The translations under genes were made by a program, and so were the position numbers. Below the pieces are notes generated by a model that made no database searches, was not told the DNA's origin, and saw only the letters and a program-made list of their open reading frames with translations. A stretch of 64,000 nucleotides of DNA from Ceratobasidium sp. AG-K. Its lineage: Eukaryota > Basidiomycota > Agaricomycetes > Cantharellales > Ceratobasidiaceae. Position 1 is the first letter of the stretch. Each line of letters opens with the position of its first letter. This document shows positions 1-9,438 of the stretch, one piece after another. Location of the stretch: assembly GCA_037039685.1 (NCBI GenBank), contig JAWNGF010000005.1:2356001-2420000 (forward strand), written 5' to 3'.

Positions 1-1243
1 TGTCAGGGGTTTTGCTAATCGGCTGAAATTCGGTACAAATCTTCGGTAGAAATTTGCGAATCCTAGGAATGCTTGGACCTGTTTGACTGTTTTTGGTTCC
101 TTCCATTCCTTTATTGCCTTGACTTTTTCTTCCTCCATTGAGATCCCAGAATTGCTGATTCCAAGTCCCGTATATGTCAATTTGGTGACAAAGAATTCGC
201 ATTTTGGAAGCTTTGCGAAAAGATTTTCCTCCAGTAAGATCCTTAGTACTCTTCTGACATCCACGGTATGTTGGCTTCTGTCCTTAGAGAAGATTAAGAT
301 GTCGTCAATGTATACGATGACACATACGTCGATAAGATCATGGAAAATGTGATTCATATATCTTTGGAAAATGGCGGGTGCGTTTTTTAGTCCAAAAGGC
401 ATGACGACATATTCAAAGAGTCCTTCTTTTGTTCAGAAAGCTGTCTTCCATTCGTCGCCTTCTCTAATTCTGATATTGTTGAAACCCATGTGCAGATCAA
501 TCTTGGAGAAAATTTTCGCATCTTTGATTTTATCCAGGAGGTCTTCCATTAGGGGCATTGGGAATCTGTCGTCCTTTGTAATGGCGTTTACTCCTCTGAG
601 GTCCTGTACAAGTCGTAGTTGGCGAACTGCCCCTGGATTTTTTGGATCGATAGGTTTTTTGACAAAGAAACAAGGTGATGCAATGGGTGATTTGCTTGGT
701 CGAATCTTTCCTGCCGCGATTTCTTCATCCAGGTATTCTCTTAGTGCAATAGATTCTGCCGGAGATAGTGGGATAGGTCTGGCTGGTTTCGGAAGTTCAG
801 CTCCTTCCTTGAAGTTGATGGCGCAGTCGTATGGACGATGATCCGGGATTCTTTTGAATTTCTCTTCGCTGAAGACATCGGCAAATTCCTTGAATTCTTC
901 CGGTAGGTTGTCTATTGAGGCTGTTCTTGCTTGGATGGGTTCTGGCCGCCATGATATGTGTTTCGTCTTCCAATCAATGACCGGGTTTGCTTCTTCTAAC
1001 CATTCCAATCCTAGGATAAGCTTAGTTTCCCCAGTAGGCATAGCAAAGAAGACTTGTTTGAAGGTTCTTCCCTCCACGTTTAGTTCCAGCTTAGCTTTGA
1101 AACGTATTTGGTGAGAGAGTTCCTTCCCCTGGATACCAATTACTTTTCTCAGAGTTGGAAGCTCCATGAGTGGAATATTGTTGGATCGAGCCCAAGAGAT
1201 GTCCAAGAAGTTTTTTGATGCTCCAGAATCGATGAGGGTTGGG
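1..1243 (-). pseudogene. Ty3/gypsy copy A pol, protease to reverse transcriptase, cut by window edge
   Basis: This is minus-strand pol of a chromodomain-type gypsy element and is nearly identical to the pol of copy B at 9.4-13.3 kb. Read leftward it holds the aspartic protease motif LIDSGAS (just inside 1243), then the N-terminal half of the reverse transcriptase including the block KIDLHMGFNNIRI. An in-frame TGA near 431-433 stands where copy B has AGA. The protease N-terminus is detached because a solo LTR (1244-1700) is inserted just upstream; the first pol codons resume at 1706-1810. The rest of pol lies outside the window. Non-functional copy. Confidence 0.9.
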
Positions 1244-1700
1244 TGTCGTAAGCTTCTTCTTGGTGGCTTTGAGGCAGGCCGCGATGGAGAGTGGACGGCA
1301 CTAAGACCTAAGTGACCTCTTGAACCGCAACGCACTTAAGCGTCTGTAGGCTCTTGAGGGTAGGGGTGGTTCTAAGTGTCACTCAGGAGGGATGTTTTGA
1401 CGAGACAAAACAAGCTGGGGTTACCAGGCTTGTTGGTCCTCTATATATATTCAGAACGTGGCCGAGTCATACAAGGCGCAGCCACACGAGTCACACAGAA
1501 CAGCCAGTCAGGAGTGTCCAAGTGAGTCATGCTGTATGAACAGACATGACTCGTACAAAGCACAGCCGCGTTACACAATGTAACAGAATAACCACAAGAA
1601 GGTGGCAACGCGGCAAACAGAAACGGGAAACATAACACAAAGAGGGAAACATACGGGCAAGACGGTGGGCGAGTCCGATGGAGTGAGCTAGCTCACGACA
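1244..1700 (-). repeat. Solo LTR of the gypsy family, inserted in copy A pol
   Basis: This 457-bp LTR begins TGTCGTAAGC and ends CTCACGACA, the inverted form of the LTRs at 6951 and 13726. It is flanked by a perfect 5-bp duplication TTGGG (1239-1243 and 1701-1705). Copy B has no interruption at the homologous point in the protease. No internal gypsy sequence accompanies it, so it is a solo LTR left after LTR-LTR recombination. It contains the family TATA region (1440-1450) in minus orientation. Confidence 0.93.
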
Positions 1701-1811
1701 TTGGGATAAGTTCTGTGATTCCGGCAACGTTTGCGTAAACAATGGTTGACTCATTTGTTCCTCTAAAGTACATTGTTTCCGTTGCCGGTTTTTTGGTCTC
1801 TCCACACACAG

Positions 1812-3778
1812 TTAGAGGGAGACCCCTGCTTTTCCCGAGTCTTCCACAATTGTTGCTTCCCTTCCTTTAATGCTAGGTTCCGTCGTTATCCATTCCTTGG
1901 ACGGGCATTTGAATGAGCGGTGTCCTTCCTGCCCGCACTTTAGGCAGCGGTTGGCTGCTATCCTTGCTTTGTATACTTCATTGGGCAGCTGCTTTGTAGA
2001 GGATTGTCTGCTAGCGGTTGGTTGGGCTGCCTTCTTCCCTGTAGAGGCCTTGATTTGTTGCAGCTTTTGATCGATAGAGATTGCGATTGAGATCCACCAG
2101 TCGAGGGAAAGTTCTTGTTCTGTCCCATCTTCATTGATCAGGGTTAGCTCGAAACGAGCTAGTTTGGTCTTGACTTCAGACTTCAACCCTTCCTTGAATT
2201 GGTTGATCAGAGCTTCTTGTCCCCAATTTACGTCTACCAGAAGATACCGGAATTCTGAAGCATAGTTTGCTACAGAGTTGTTCTGTTTACATTTTCGGAT
2301 GTCTGATTCGGCCTTAGCTTTCTTGTTGGGGTCGCTGAACTGTTCCATGAAGTGAGATTTTGGTTGTTTTCTCCTTGGTTAAGCGATTGTAAGAGTACTT
2401 GTGCCCAGTGAGTGGCGGCTTTGTTCTCGGATTTGAAGTTTGCTAGGGCTTCGCGGATTCTTTCTTCGTTGGAAGTGTATTGATCGCCTAGACGTACAAA
2501 GTAGCTCTCCATTTGTGTGATGAACATTTCGGCACCTTCTCCTTTCTTTCCGTCAAATGCTTCTGGACGAGTCACCTTGGGACGACGTGGTCCGCTACCG
2601 ATGTTTGGGTTCTCGATCAGTCGTTGGATTCTTAATTCCAATTCGTTGATCCTGGTAGATTCCGCGTCTGGATGTGGTGGAGAATTTGATTGCATGGAGG
2701 GGATCCCGTGCAGGGATGCTTCGTCCATTTCTTCTCGCATGTTGTTGATAGTTTCCTGAACTTCCGTGATTTTGGTGGTAAAGGAGGTTCCCTCCTGTCG
2801 TAAGGTTTCTAATCCTTGTGTTACTGCCTTGTTCCACTCGAGTTGCCCTTGTCTGGTAATGTTGAGTTCTTCCTGTACATTGTTCACTAGTCCTTGAGTG
2901 TTGGTAACTTCATTTCGAAGGCAGGTTACGTCTTGACCGACTAGAAAGGAGTTATGTTCGCCATTTCTTGCTGAGTTCAGAATATCCGTCAAGGTTCCTT
3001 GCAGGGTGTTGATGGAGTCGTTAAAGATTTGCTGGTTGTTTGCTAGAACCTGTGTCGCTTGTTCTAGGCCACTAAGCCTTCGATCTATAGTGACTCTCAT
3101 TCCGTCTATAACCCTAAGGGTAGCATTGTGTCTTCCTTCTAGAAGGTCGTCTAGGTTATCTAAATTGCTGATTACAGCCCTGCTGCTAGAGCTGGAACTT
3201 GAACTTGAACTTCCTGGATTGCCGGCGTTTTGTTGTACCGGGGCTGGTTGCTTGGAGTAACCCTGTGGGATATATGGTGGTGCTGGAATCGCTGGTGTGA
3301 CTGCCTGGGAAGTCACTGGCATTGGTCCTGCGTTGGTGATGGTTCCTCCAATTTGGGGGACTGTAGGAACGTGAGGTGTAGGAGGGGGTCTAATGGGAAC
3401 AAGCGATACGCCTCCATGAGCTTCGGGTTGGGGAGAAAAGAACTGTCTTCTAGTCCCTAACGACCACAAGGGACGTGATGGCCCTGGAGTTACAGTTGGA
3501 ATACGGATTACAGCTGGAGTAGGGTCATTTGTGAGATCTCCTGGTTCTCTATTTGTGATAGTAGGTTCTTCCTCTTGTACTGTTGTCATATCAGGAATGC
3601 CGAAAGCTCCCGGCATTGATGTTTGACTTTGGGGGCGTGATCGGGCAGGACCTCCCGCCTGAGTTTGTGCGATATCTTGCTTGTTTAGTGATCCTGTGGG
3701 CCTTGCTGCCCAACTGGGTCCTCTTCTTGTTGATATAGTGGATGAGGGTCGTGACCCTACATCTTCTTGAATAGACAT
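1812..3778 (-). pseudogene. Ty3/gypsy copy A gag, frameshifted
   Basis: Structural protein of gypsy copy A, translated from ATG at 3778 leftward. The first 480 codons match copy B gag closely: a proline-rich N-terminus, a serine tract near 3180-3210, long helical segments and the capsid-like block near RRPKVTRPEAFDGKK. Near 2355-2360 about 25 bp present in copy B are missing, so the frame changes. The remainder (2348 to 1812) carries the capsid end and a C-X2-C-X4-H-X4-C zinc knuckle (CLKCGQEGHRSFKC). The gag end overlaps a GGGAAAA slippery heptamer (1830-1836 on the minus strand), as in copy B. Confidence 0.9.
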
Positions 3779-3800
3779 GTTTGTTAAGCTTGTTTTGTAA

Positions 3801-4259
3801 TGTCGTAAGCTTCTTCTTGGTGGCTATGAGAGGAGTTGTGATGGAGAGTGGACGGCACTAAGACCTAAGTGACCTCTTGAGCCGCAACACACTAAAGCGT
3901 CTGTAGGCTCTTGAGGGTAGGGGTGGTTCTAAGTGTCACTCAGAGGGGATGTTTTGACGAGACAAAACAAGCTGGGGTTTCCAGGCTTGTTGGTCCTCTA
4001 TATATATAAACACAAAGTGGCCGAGTCATACAAGGCGCAGCCACATGAGTCAACGCAGTCAACCAGTCAGGAGTGTCCATGTGAGTCATGCTGTATGAAC
4101 AGACATGACTCGTACAAAGCACAGCCGCGTTACACAATGTAACAGAATAACCAGAAGAAGGTGGCAACGCGGCAAACGGAAACGGAAACACAACAGAAAA
4201 GAGGGAAACAGGCGGGCGAGACAACAGGCGAGTCCGATGGAGTGAGCTGGCTCACGACA
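3801..4259 (-). repeat. 5' LTR of gypsy copy A
   Basis: A 459-bp LTR with TGTCGT/ACGACA ends, at the gag-proximal side of minus-strand copy A. Two bases inside it lies the primer-binding site; read on the plus strand, 3787-3798 is AGCTTGTTTTGT. The LTR itself carries the complementary 12-mer at 3962-3973, downstream of its TATA region. The outer edge (4260) abuts ORF3 of copy C, so copy A inserted into copy C. The 5 bp outside are GAAGG; the partner target duplication lies beyond the left edge. Confidence 0.93.
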
Positions 4260-4262
4260 GAA

Positions 4263-4567
4263 GGTACCAGAAGGAGAAGTTCGAATGGGCGCCAAACTGG
4301 TGGAAGTGGGAGGAAGCGGATGTGTCGGCATGGAAGGAGGCGGAACCTGATGTGCGACAATGGGATGAGGAGTTTGTGGAGACCCAGAAGAGGGTTTTGG
4401 ACTGGTCCAAGGCGGACTGGACGAAGGAAGAGACTTGGGAGGAATGGGAGAAGTTCTCGGACGAACCGGGAAATACCATATTCAATCCCATCGACCTGAC
4501 TTTGGAGGAAGATGAAGGGCTTGAGGAGTATATGCTGAGGAAAGGGAAGGACTGCGCGGTGCAGTAA
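4263..4567 (+). pseudogene. ORF3 C-terminal part of gypsy copy C
   Basis: The last ~101 codons of the tryptophan-rich third ORF, in the frame homologous to 13379-13684 of copy B. It encodes an acidic, Trp-rich stretch and ends with TAA at 4565-4567. Its 5' part was displaced by insertion of copy A. Against copy B I count 8 synonymous and 4 non-synonymous codon differences and no indels. The function is unknown. Downstream follow the polypurine tract (about 4597-4605) and the 3' LTR of copy C. Confidence 0.75.
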
Positions 4568-4608
4568 GTCCGTTCAGGTCCCCCAAACGGACTCTTAGGG
4601 GGGAGTAA

Positions 4609-5066
4609 TGTCGTGAGCCAGCTCACTCCATCGGACTCGCCCGTTGTCTCGCCCGCCTGTCTTCCCTCTTTGTATTACGTTCCCCGTTTCCGTTTGCCGC
4701 GTTGCCACCTTCTTGTGGTTATTCTGTTACATTGTGTAACGCAGCTGTACTTTGTACGAGTCATGTCTGTTCATACAGCATGACTCACATGGACACTCCT
4801 GACTGGCTTTTTTGTATGACTCGTGCGGCTGCATCTTGTATGACTCGGCCGCTTTCTGAATATATATAGAGGACCAACAAGCCTGGTAACCCCAGCTGGT
4901 TTTGTCTTGTCAAACATCCCCCTTGAGTGACACTTAGAACCACCCCTACCCTCAAGAGCCTACAGACACTTAAGTGTGTTGCGGTTCAAGAGGTCACTTA
5001 GGTCTTAGTGCTGTCCACTCTCCATTGCGGCTTGTCTCATAGCCATTAAAGAAGAAGCTTACAACA
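4609..5066 (+). repeat. 3' LTR of gypsy copy C
   Basis: A 458-bp LTR starting TGTCGTGAGCC and ending CTTACAACA; the terminal ACGACA of the family has become ACAACA, a CpG change. It is preceded by the polypurine tract AGGGGGGAG. The bases outside (CAACG, 5067-5071) begin DIRS gag sequence, so copy C inserted into that gag. The 5' end and most of the body of copy C lie left of the window, beyond copy A. Confidence 0.9.
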
Positions 5067-5516
5067 CAACGTCTCGAACTTGAATTTTGGCACAAACACA
5101 TTTGCCGACTTTTTTCCGCTACAGCCAATACTCAGCACCTTCAAGTCATCAAGATGGAAGCCGCTATGCGTCGGTATATATTTGACAGCCCCGCACGTTG
5201 TCTATGGGATACCAACCAAGTCACGCATCTCCAACATGCTTACCTCAGTCCGATCGGTTCTCAGTTGGTTTCCCGTGCGACTGGCAAGCGCTCTAACTCG
5301 GGGGATCTCGCTTGGCCTACCAAGAAGCCGTTCGCTATCACTCCTGGATCGTCTGGGGAGGTTTGCCGTCGCTGGAATCGCGGCGACAATTGCAGAGGAG
5401 CAAACTGCGTCCATACCCACAAGTGCTGGACCTGCAGGGGGAAACACCCAGGGAACGCCTGCCCAAAAGCGCCCACGCCTGGAGCTTCAGGATCACAATC
5501 TGGGGGCCGCCAGTAG
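5067..5516 (+). pseudogene. DIRS-type retrotransposon gag, 5'-truncated by gypsy copy C
   Basis: The frame is open from the LTR junction at 5067 to the stop at 5514-5516, so the LTR interrupts a longer gag; the first internal ATG is 5154. It encodes a cysteine-rich nucleic-acid-binding motif (VCRRWNRGDNC, then RGANCVHTH), a C-X8-C-X4-C-X3-H CCCH-like finger, followed by a second Cys/His cluster (CWTCRGKHPGNAC). CCCH-type gag fingers next to an RT of this kind are seen in basidiomycete DIRS-like elements as I recall them. Not intact. Confidence 0.65.
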
Positions 5517-5520
5517 AGCG

Positions 5521-6950
5521 GCAAACCAACGACTAGGCGACCAGGCCTTCCGGCAAGGTTACCTCTGGCACGACGGCGAGGAGTCTTGTTCCCTGTCAGC
5601 CGAATCGACTGAAACTGCCCTCCCCCTGCCCGATATCCCTTCCCACGAACTCCAAAACGCTATAGCTCTTGAAACGATTCGAAATAACCCGCATATATTT
5701 GCGGTTTCCACCCCTTTTAATGTCAATTGTTTCGAACTCCTCCTAAAAACTCATCCAAATCGACCGCTAGTCGATTCCGTCTTAAAAGGGCTTCACTCGG
5801 GTTTTTGGCCACATGCCGACACCTCGAGTTTCATTCCTTCCGAGCCCGAAATCGTCCCAAATCAGACCCTGGACAATCAAAACTCGCTTTCCTTAAATCT
5901 CAGCGCGACGAAGAGGTCGCCACTGGCCGTTTCTCACCCCCTTTCTCGACTCTCTCCCCGGGAATGCAGTGTTCCGCGCTCGGAGCTGTCCCCAAACCAC
6001 ACTCCGACAAGTTTCGCTTAATTACCGACCAGTCTCTTGGCTCGCATGCCCTCAATGCGTTCATCGACAAGTCGGATGTTAAGGTCAGATACGACAATCT
6101 TCAAGATCTAGGTCGATCGCTCCGAGCCATTCAAGCCAAATATGGCGAAATAGTTCCTCTGGTGCTTTGGAAATCCGACATCGCAAACGCTTTCCGATGC
6201 ATTCCGATGCACCCTCTCTGGCAGATTCGCCAAGTAGTTGAGATTGACGGAGCTGACCATGTCGATCGCTGCATGGTCTTTGGTAATTGAGCCTCACCCA
6301 TTATCTGGTGCAAGATTGCTGGTCTCATTGCCTGGATCGCAATTAATGTGCGACAAATCTGTTTCCTACATCACTACATGGACGATTTCTGGTCGGTCGA
6401 ACGGGGTCTGACCCGCATTCTCTATCCACGCTATGGCGACCTCCGACCACATACCCAAGTCCAGTTCCTCACACTCCTCGATGAACTCGATGTCCCTCAC
6501 AAACAGCGGAAGCAGATCTTTGGTGAAGCGATCCCCGTCATTGGCTTTGAGGTAGATACTCGAGCCATGTCCATTCGAATGGGTGATGAGGATCGCAAGC
6601 GCCTCGCTTCCGAGTTGCTGACCTTTGTGGATGACTCTGCTCGCAAGCACTCTCTGCGTCGATGGCAAAGTTTACTGGGGTGGGTTAACTGGGCTTTGAA
6701 CGCCCTTCCACATGCTCGACCAGCCCTCGCGTCGTCGTACAGCAAGATTTCAGGGAAGAAGATAGCACACGCAACAATTTTTATTAACGTGGCAGTTAAA
6801 CGTGACCTCACTTGGTTTGCCGACCGATTGCGCTCCGGCAGCGGACTCTCTCTGATTTGAGCGAACAGCTGGGACGAAACGAAAGCCGACATTACCATTT
6901 ATTGCGACGCTTGCCCATCGGGTTTAGGTTTCTGGTCCCCGTCCCACCGT
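5521..6950 (+). pseudogene. DIRS-type reverse transcriptase and start of RNase H (left part)
   Basis: Polymerase of the DIRS element. It opens with the typical block HPNRPLVDSVLKGLHSGFW (frame 1). The frame changes near 5865, then runs in a second frame through SALGAVPKPHSDKFRLITD and the catalytic YMDDFW motif (about 6376), into the first RNase H strand (IYCDACPSGLGFW). In-frame TGA codons lie at 6288-6290 and 6858-6860; both fit CGA to TGA changes. Gypsy copy B is inserted after 6950, and the RNase H resumes at 14184. Confidence 0.85.
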
Positions 6951-7408
6951 TGTCGTGAGCTAGCTCACTCCATCAGACTCGCCCGTCGCCGCACCCGCCT
7001 GTCTTCCCTCTTTGTGTTACGTTCCCCGTTTCCGTTTGCCACGTTGCCACCTTCTTGTGGTTATTCTGTTACATTGTGTAACGCGGCTGTGCTTTGTACG
7101 AGTCATGCCTGTTCATACAGCATGACTCACATGGACACTCCTGACTGGCTGTTATGTATGACTCGTGTGGCTGCGCTTTGTATGACTCGGTCTCTCTCTG
7201 AATATATATAGAGGACCAACAAGCCTGGTAACCCCAGCTTGTTTTGTCTTGTCAAAACATCCCCTTCGAGTGACACTTTGAACCACCCCTACCCTCAAGA
7301 GCCTACAGACGCTTAAGTGTGTTGTGGTTCAAGAGGTCACTTAGGTCTTAGTGCCGTCCACTCTCCGTCGCGGCTTGTCTCATAGCCACCAAGAAGAAGC
7401 TTACGACA
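6951..7408 (+). repeat. 5' LTR of gypsy copy B
   Basis: Begins TGTCGTGAGC, ends CTTACGACA. It contains the TATA box at 7203-7210 and the putative RNA start region. Compared with the 3' LTR it shows nine substitutions, eight of them CpG-to-TpG or CpA type. Confidence 0.95.
7203..7247 (+). promoter_or_regulatory. LTR promoter: TATA box and putative self-primer start
   Basis: TATATATA at 7203-7210 is followed 33 nt later by AGCTTGTTTTGT (7236-7247). That 12-mer is the exact reverse complement of the primer-binding site at 7411-7422. The spacing fits transcription starting near 7236, so the 5' end of the RNA could fold onto its own primer site, as known for Tf1 of fission yeast. The start site is inferred, not shown. 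Confidence 0.7.
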
Positions 7409-7410
7409 TT

Positions 7411-7422
7411 ACAAAACAAGCT
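7411..7422 (+). other. Primer-binding site, self-priming type
   Basis: ACAAAACAAGCT lies two bases inside the 5' LTR. It does not start with TGG as tRNA-3'-end primer sites do. It is perfectly complementary to LTR positions 7236-7247. The same pairing is kept in copy A. Confidence 0.7.
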
Positions 7423-7437
7423 TAACAACACACAAAC

Positions 7438-9438
7438 ATGTCTATTCAAGAAGATGTAGGGTCACGACCCTCATCCACTATATCAACAAGAAGAGGACCC
7501 AGTTGGGCAGCAAGGCCCACAGGATCACTAAACGAGCAAGATATCGCACAAACTCAAGTGGGAGGTCCTGCCCGATCACGCCCCCAAAGTCAAACATCAA
7601 TGCCGGGAGCTTTCGGCATTCCTGACATGACAACAGTACAAGAGGAAGAACCCACTATCACAAATAGAGAACCAGGAGATCTCACGAATGACCCTACTCC
7701 AGCTGTAATTCGCATTCCAACTGTAACTCCAGGGCCATCACGTCCCTTGTGGTTGTTAGGGACTAGAAGACAGTTCTTTTCTCCCCAACCCGAAGCTCAT
7801 GGAGGCGTATCGCTTGTTCCCATTAGACCTCCTCCTACACCTCACTTTCCCAATGTCCCTACAGTCCCCCAAATTGGAGGAACCATCACCAACGCAGGAC
7901 CAATTCCAGTGGCTTCCCAGCCAGTCACACCAGCGATTCCAGCACCACCATATATCCCACAGGGTTACTCCGAGCAACCAGCCCCGGTACAACAAAACGC
8001 CGGCAATCCAGGAAGTTCAAGTTCAAGTTCCAGCTCTAGCAGCAGGGCTGTAATCAGCAATTTAGATAACCTAGACGACCTTCTAGAAGGAAGACACAAT
8101 GCTACCCTTAGGGTTATAGACGGAATGAGAGTCACTATAGATCGAAGGCTTAGTGGCCTAGAACAAGCGACACAGGTTCTAGCAAACAACCAGCAAATCT
8201 TTAACGACTCCATCAACACCCTACAAGGAACCTTGACGGACATTCTGAACTCGGCAAGAAATGGCGAACATAACTCCTTTCTAGTCGGTCAAGACGTAAC
8301 CTGCCTTCGAAATGAAGTTACCAACACTCAAGGACTAGTGAACAATGTACGGGAAGAACTCAACATTACCAGACAAGGGCAACTCGAGTGGAACGAGGCA
8401 GTAACACAAGGATTAGAAACCTTACGACAGGAAGGAACCTCCTTTACCACCAAAATCACGGAAGTTCAGGAAACTATCAACAACATGCGAGAAGAAATGG
8501 ACGAAGCATCCCTCCACGGGATTCCCTACAGGCGATCAAATTCTCCACCACATCCAGACGCGGAATCTACCAGAATCGACAAATTAGAATTAAGAATCCA
8601 ACGACTGACTGAGAACCCAAACATTGGTAGCGGGCCACGTCGTCCCAAGGTGACTCGCCCAGAAGCCTTTGACGGAAAGAAAGGAGAAGGTGCCGAAATG
8701 TTCATCACACAAATGGAAAGCTACTTTGTACGTCTAGGCGATCAATACACTTCCGACAAAGAAAGGATCCACAAAGCCCTAGCAAATTTCAAGTCTGAGA
8801 ACAAAGCTGCCACCCACTGGGCACAAGTACTCTTACGATTGCTTAACCAAGGAGGAAACAACCGAAATCTGGTCTCATGGGAAAGTTTCAAAGGACACTT
8901 CATGGAACAGTTCAGCAACCCTAACAAGAAAGCTAAAGCCAAATCGGACATCCGAAAATGCAAACAGACCAACTCGGTAGCAAACTATGCTTCGGAATTC
9001 CGATACCTTCTGGTAGACGTAAATTGGGGACAGGAAGCCATGATCAACCAATTCAAGGAAGGGTTGAAGTCTGAGGTCAAAACCGAACTAGCTCGTTTTG
9101 AACTAACCCTGATCAATGAAGATGGGACAGAATGAGAACTTTCTCTTGACCGGTGGGTCTCAATTGCAATCTCTATCGACCAGAAATTGCAACAAATCAA
9201 GACCTCTACTGGGAAGAAAGCAGCCCAACCAACCGCTAGCGGACAATCCTCTACAAAACGACTACCTGACAAAGTATACAAAGCAAGGATAGCAAGCAAC
9301 CACTGCTTGAAATGCGGGCAGGAAGGACACCGTTCATTCAAATGCCCGTCCAAGGAATGGATAACAACGGAACCTAGTGTTAAAGGGAGGGAGGCAACAA
9401 TTATGGAAGACTTGGGAAAAGAAGGGGTCTCCCTCTAA
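7438..9438 (+). pseudogene. Ty3/gypsy copy B gag with one nonsense codon
   Basis: Gag polyprotein of about 666 codons from ATG 7438 to TAA 9436-9438. It has a proline-rich N-terminus, a run of serines near codon 200, helical and probably coiled segments around codons 210-370, a capsid-like region around codons 395-560, and a zinc knuckle CLKCGQEGHRSFKC (C-X2-C-X4-H-X4-C) near codon 625. An in-frame TGA at 9133-9135 replaces CAA of copy A and cuts the protein before the zinc knuckle. Pol follows in the -1 frame, with the recoding signal at 9414-9455. Confidence 0.92.

Noticed and set aside
5080..6021. A single 313-codon frame as one protein
   Set aside because: Its first part is a shadow of DIRS gag; only the portion around the HPNRPLVDSVLKG block is genuine RT, and the true RT then changes frame.
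7014..7211. 65-codon ORFs inside each gypsy LTR (also near 1441, 3940, 13789)
   Set aside because: They recur only because the LTR is repeated; no homology or start context, and they overlap the promoter.
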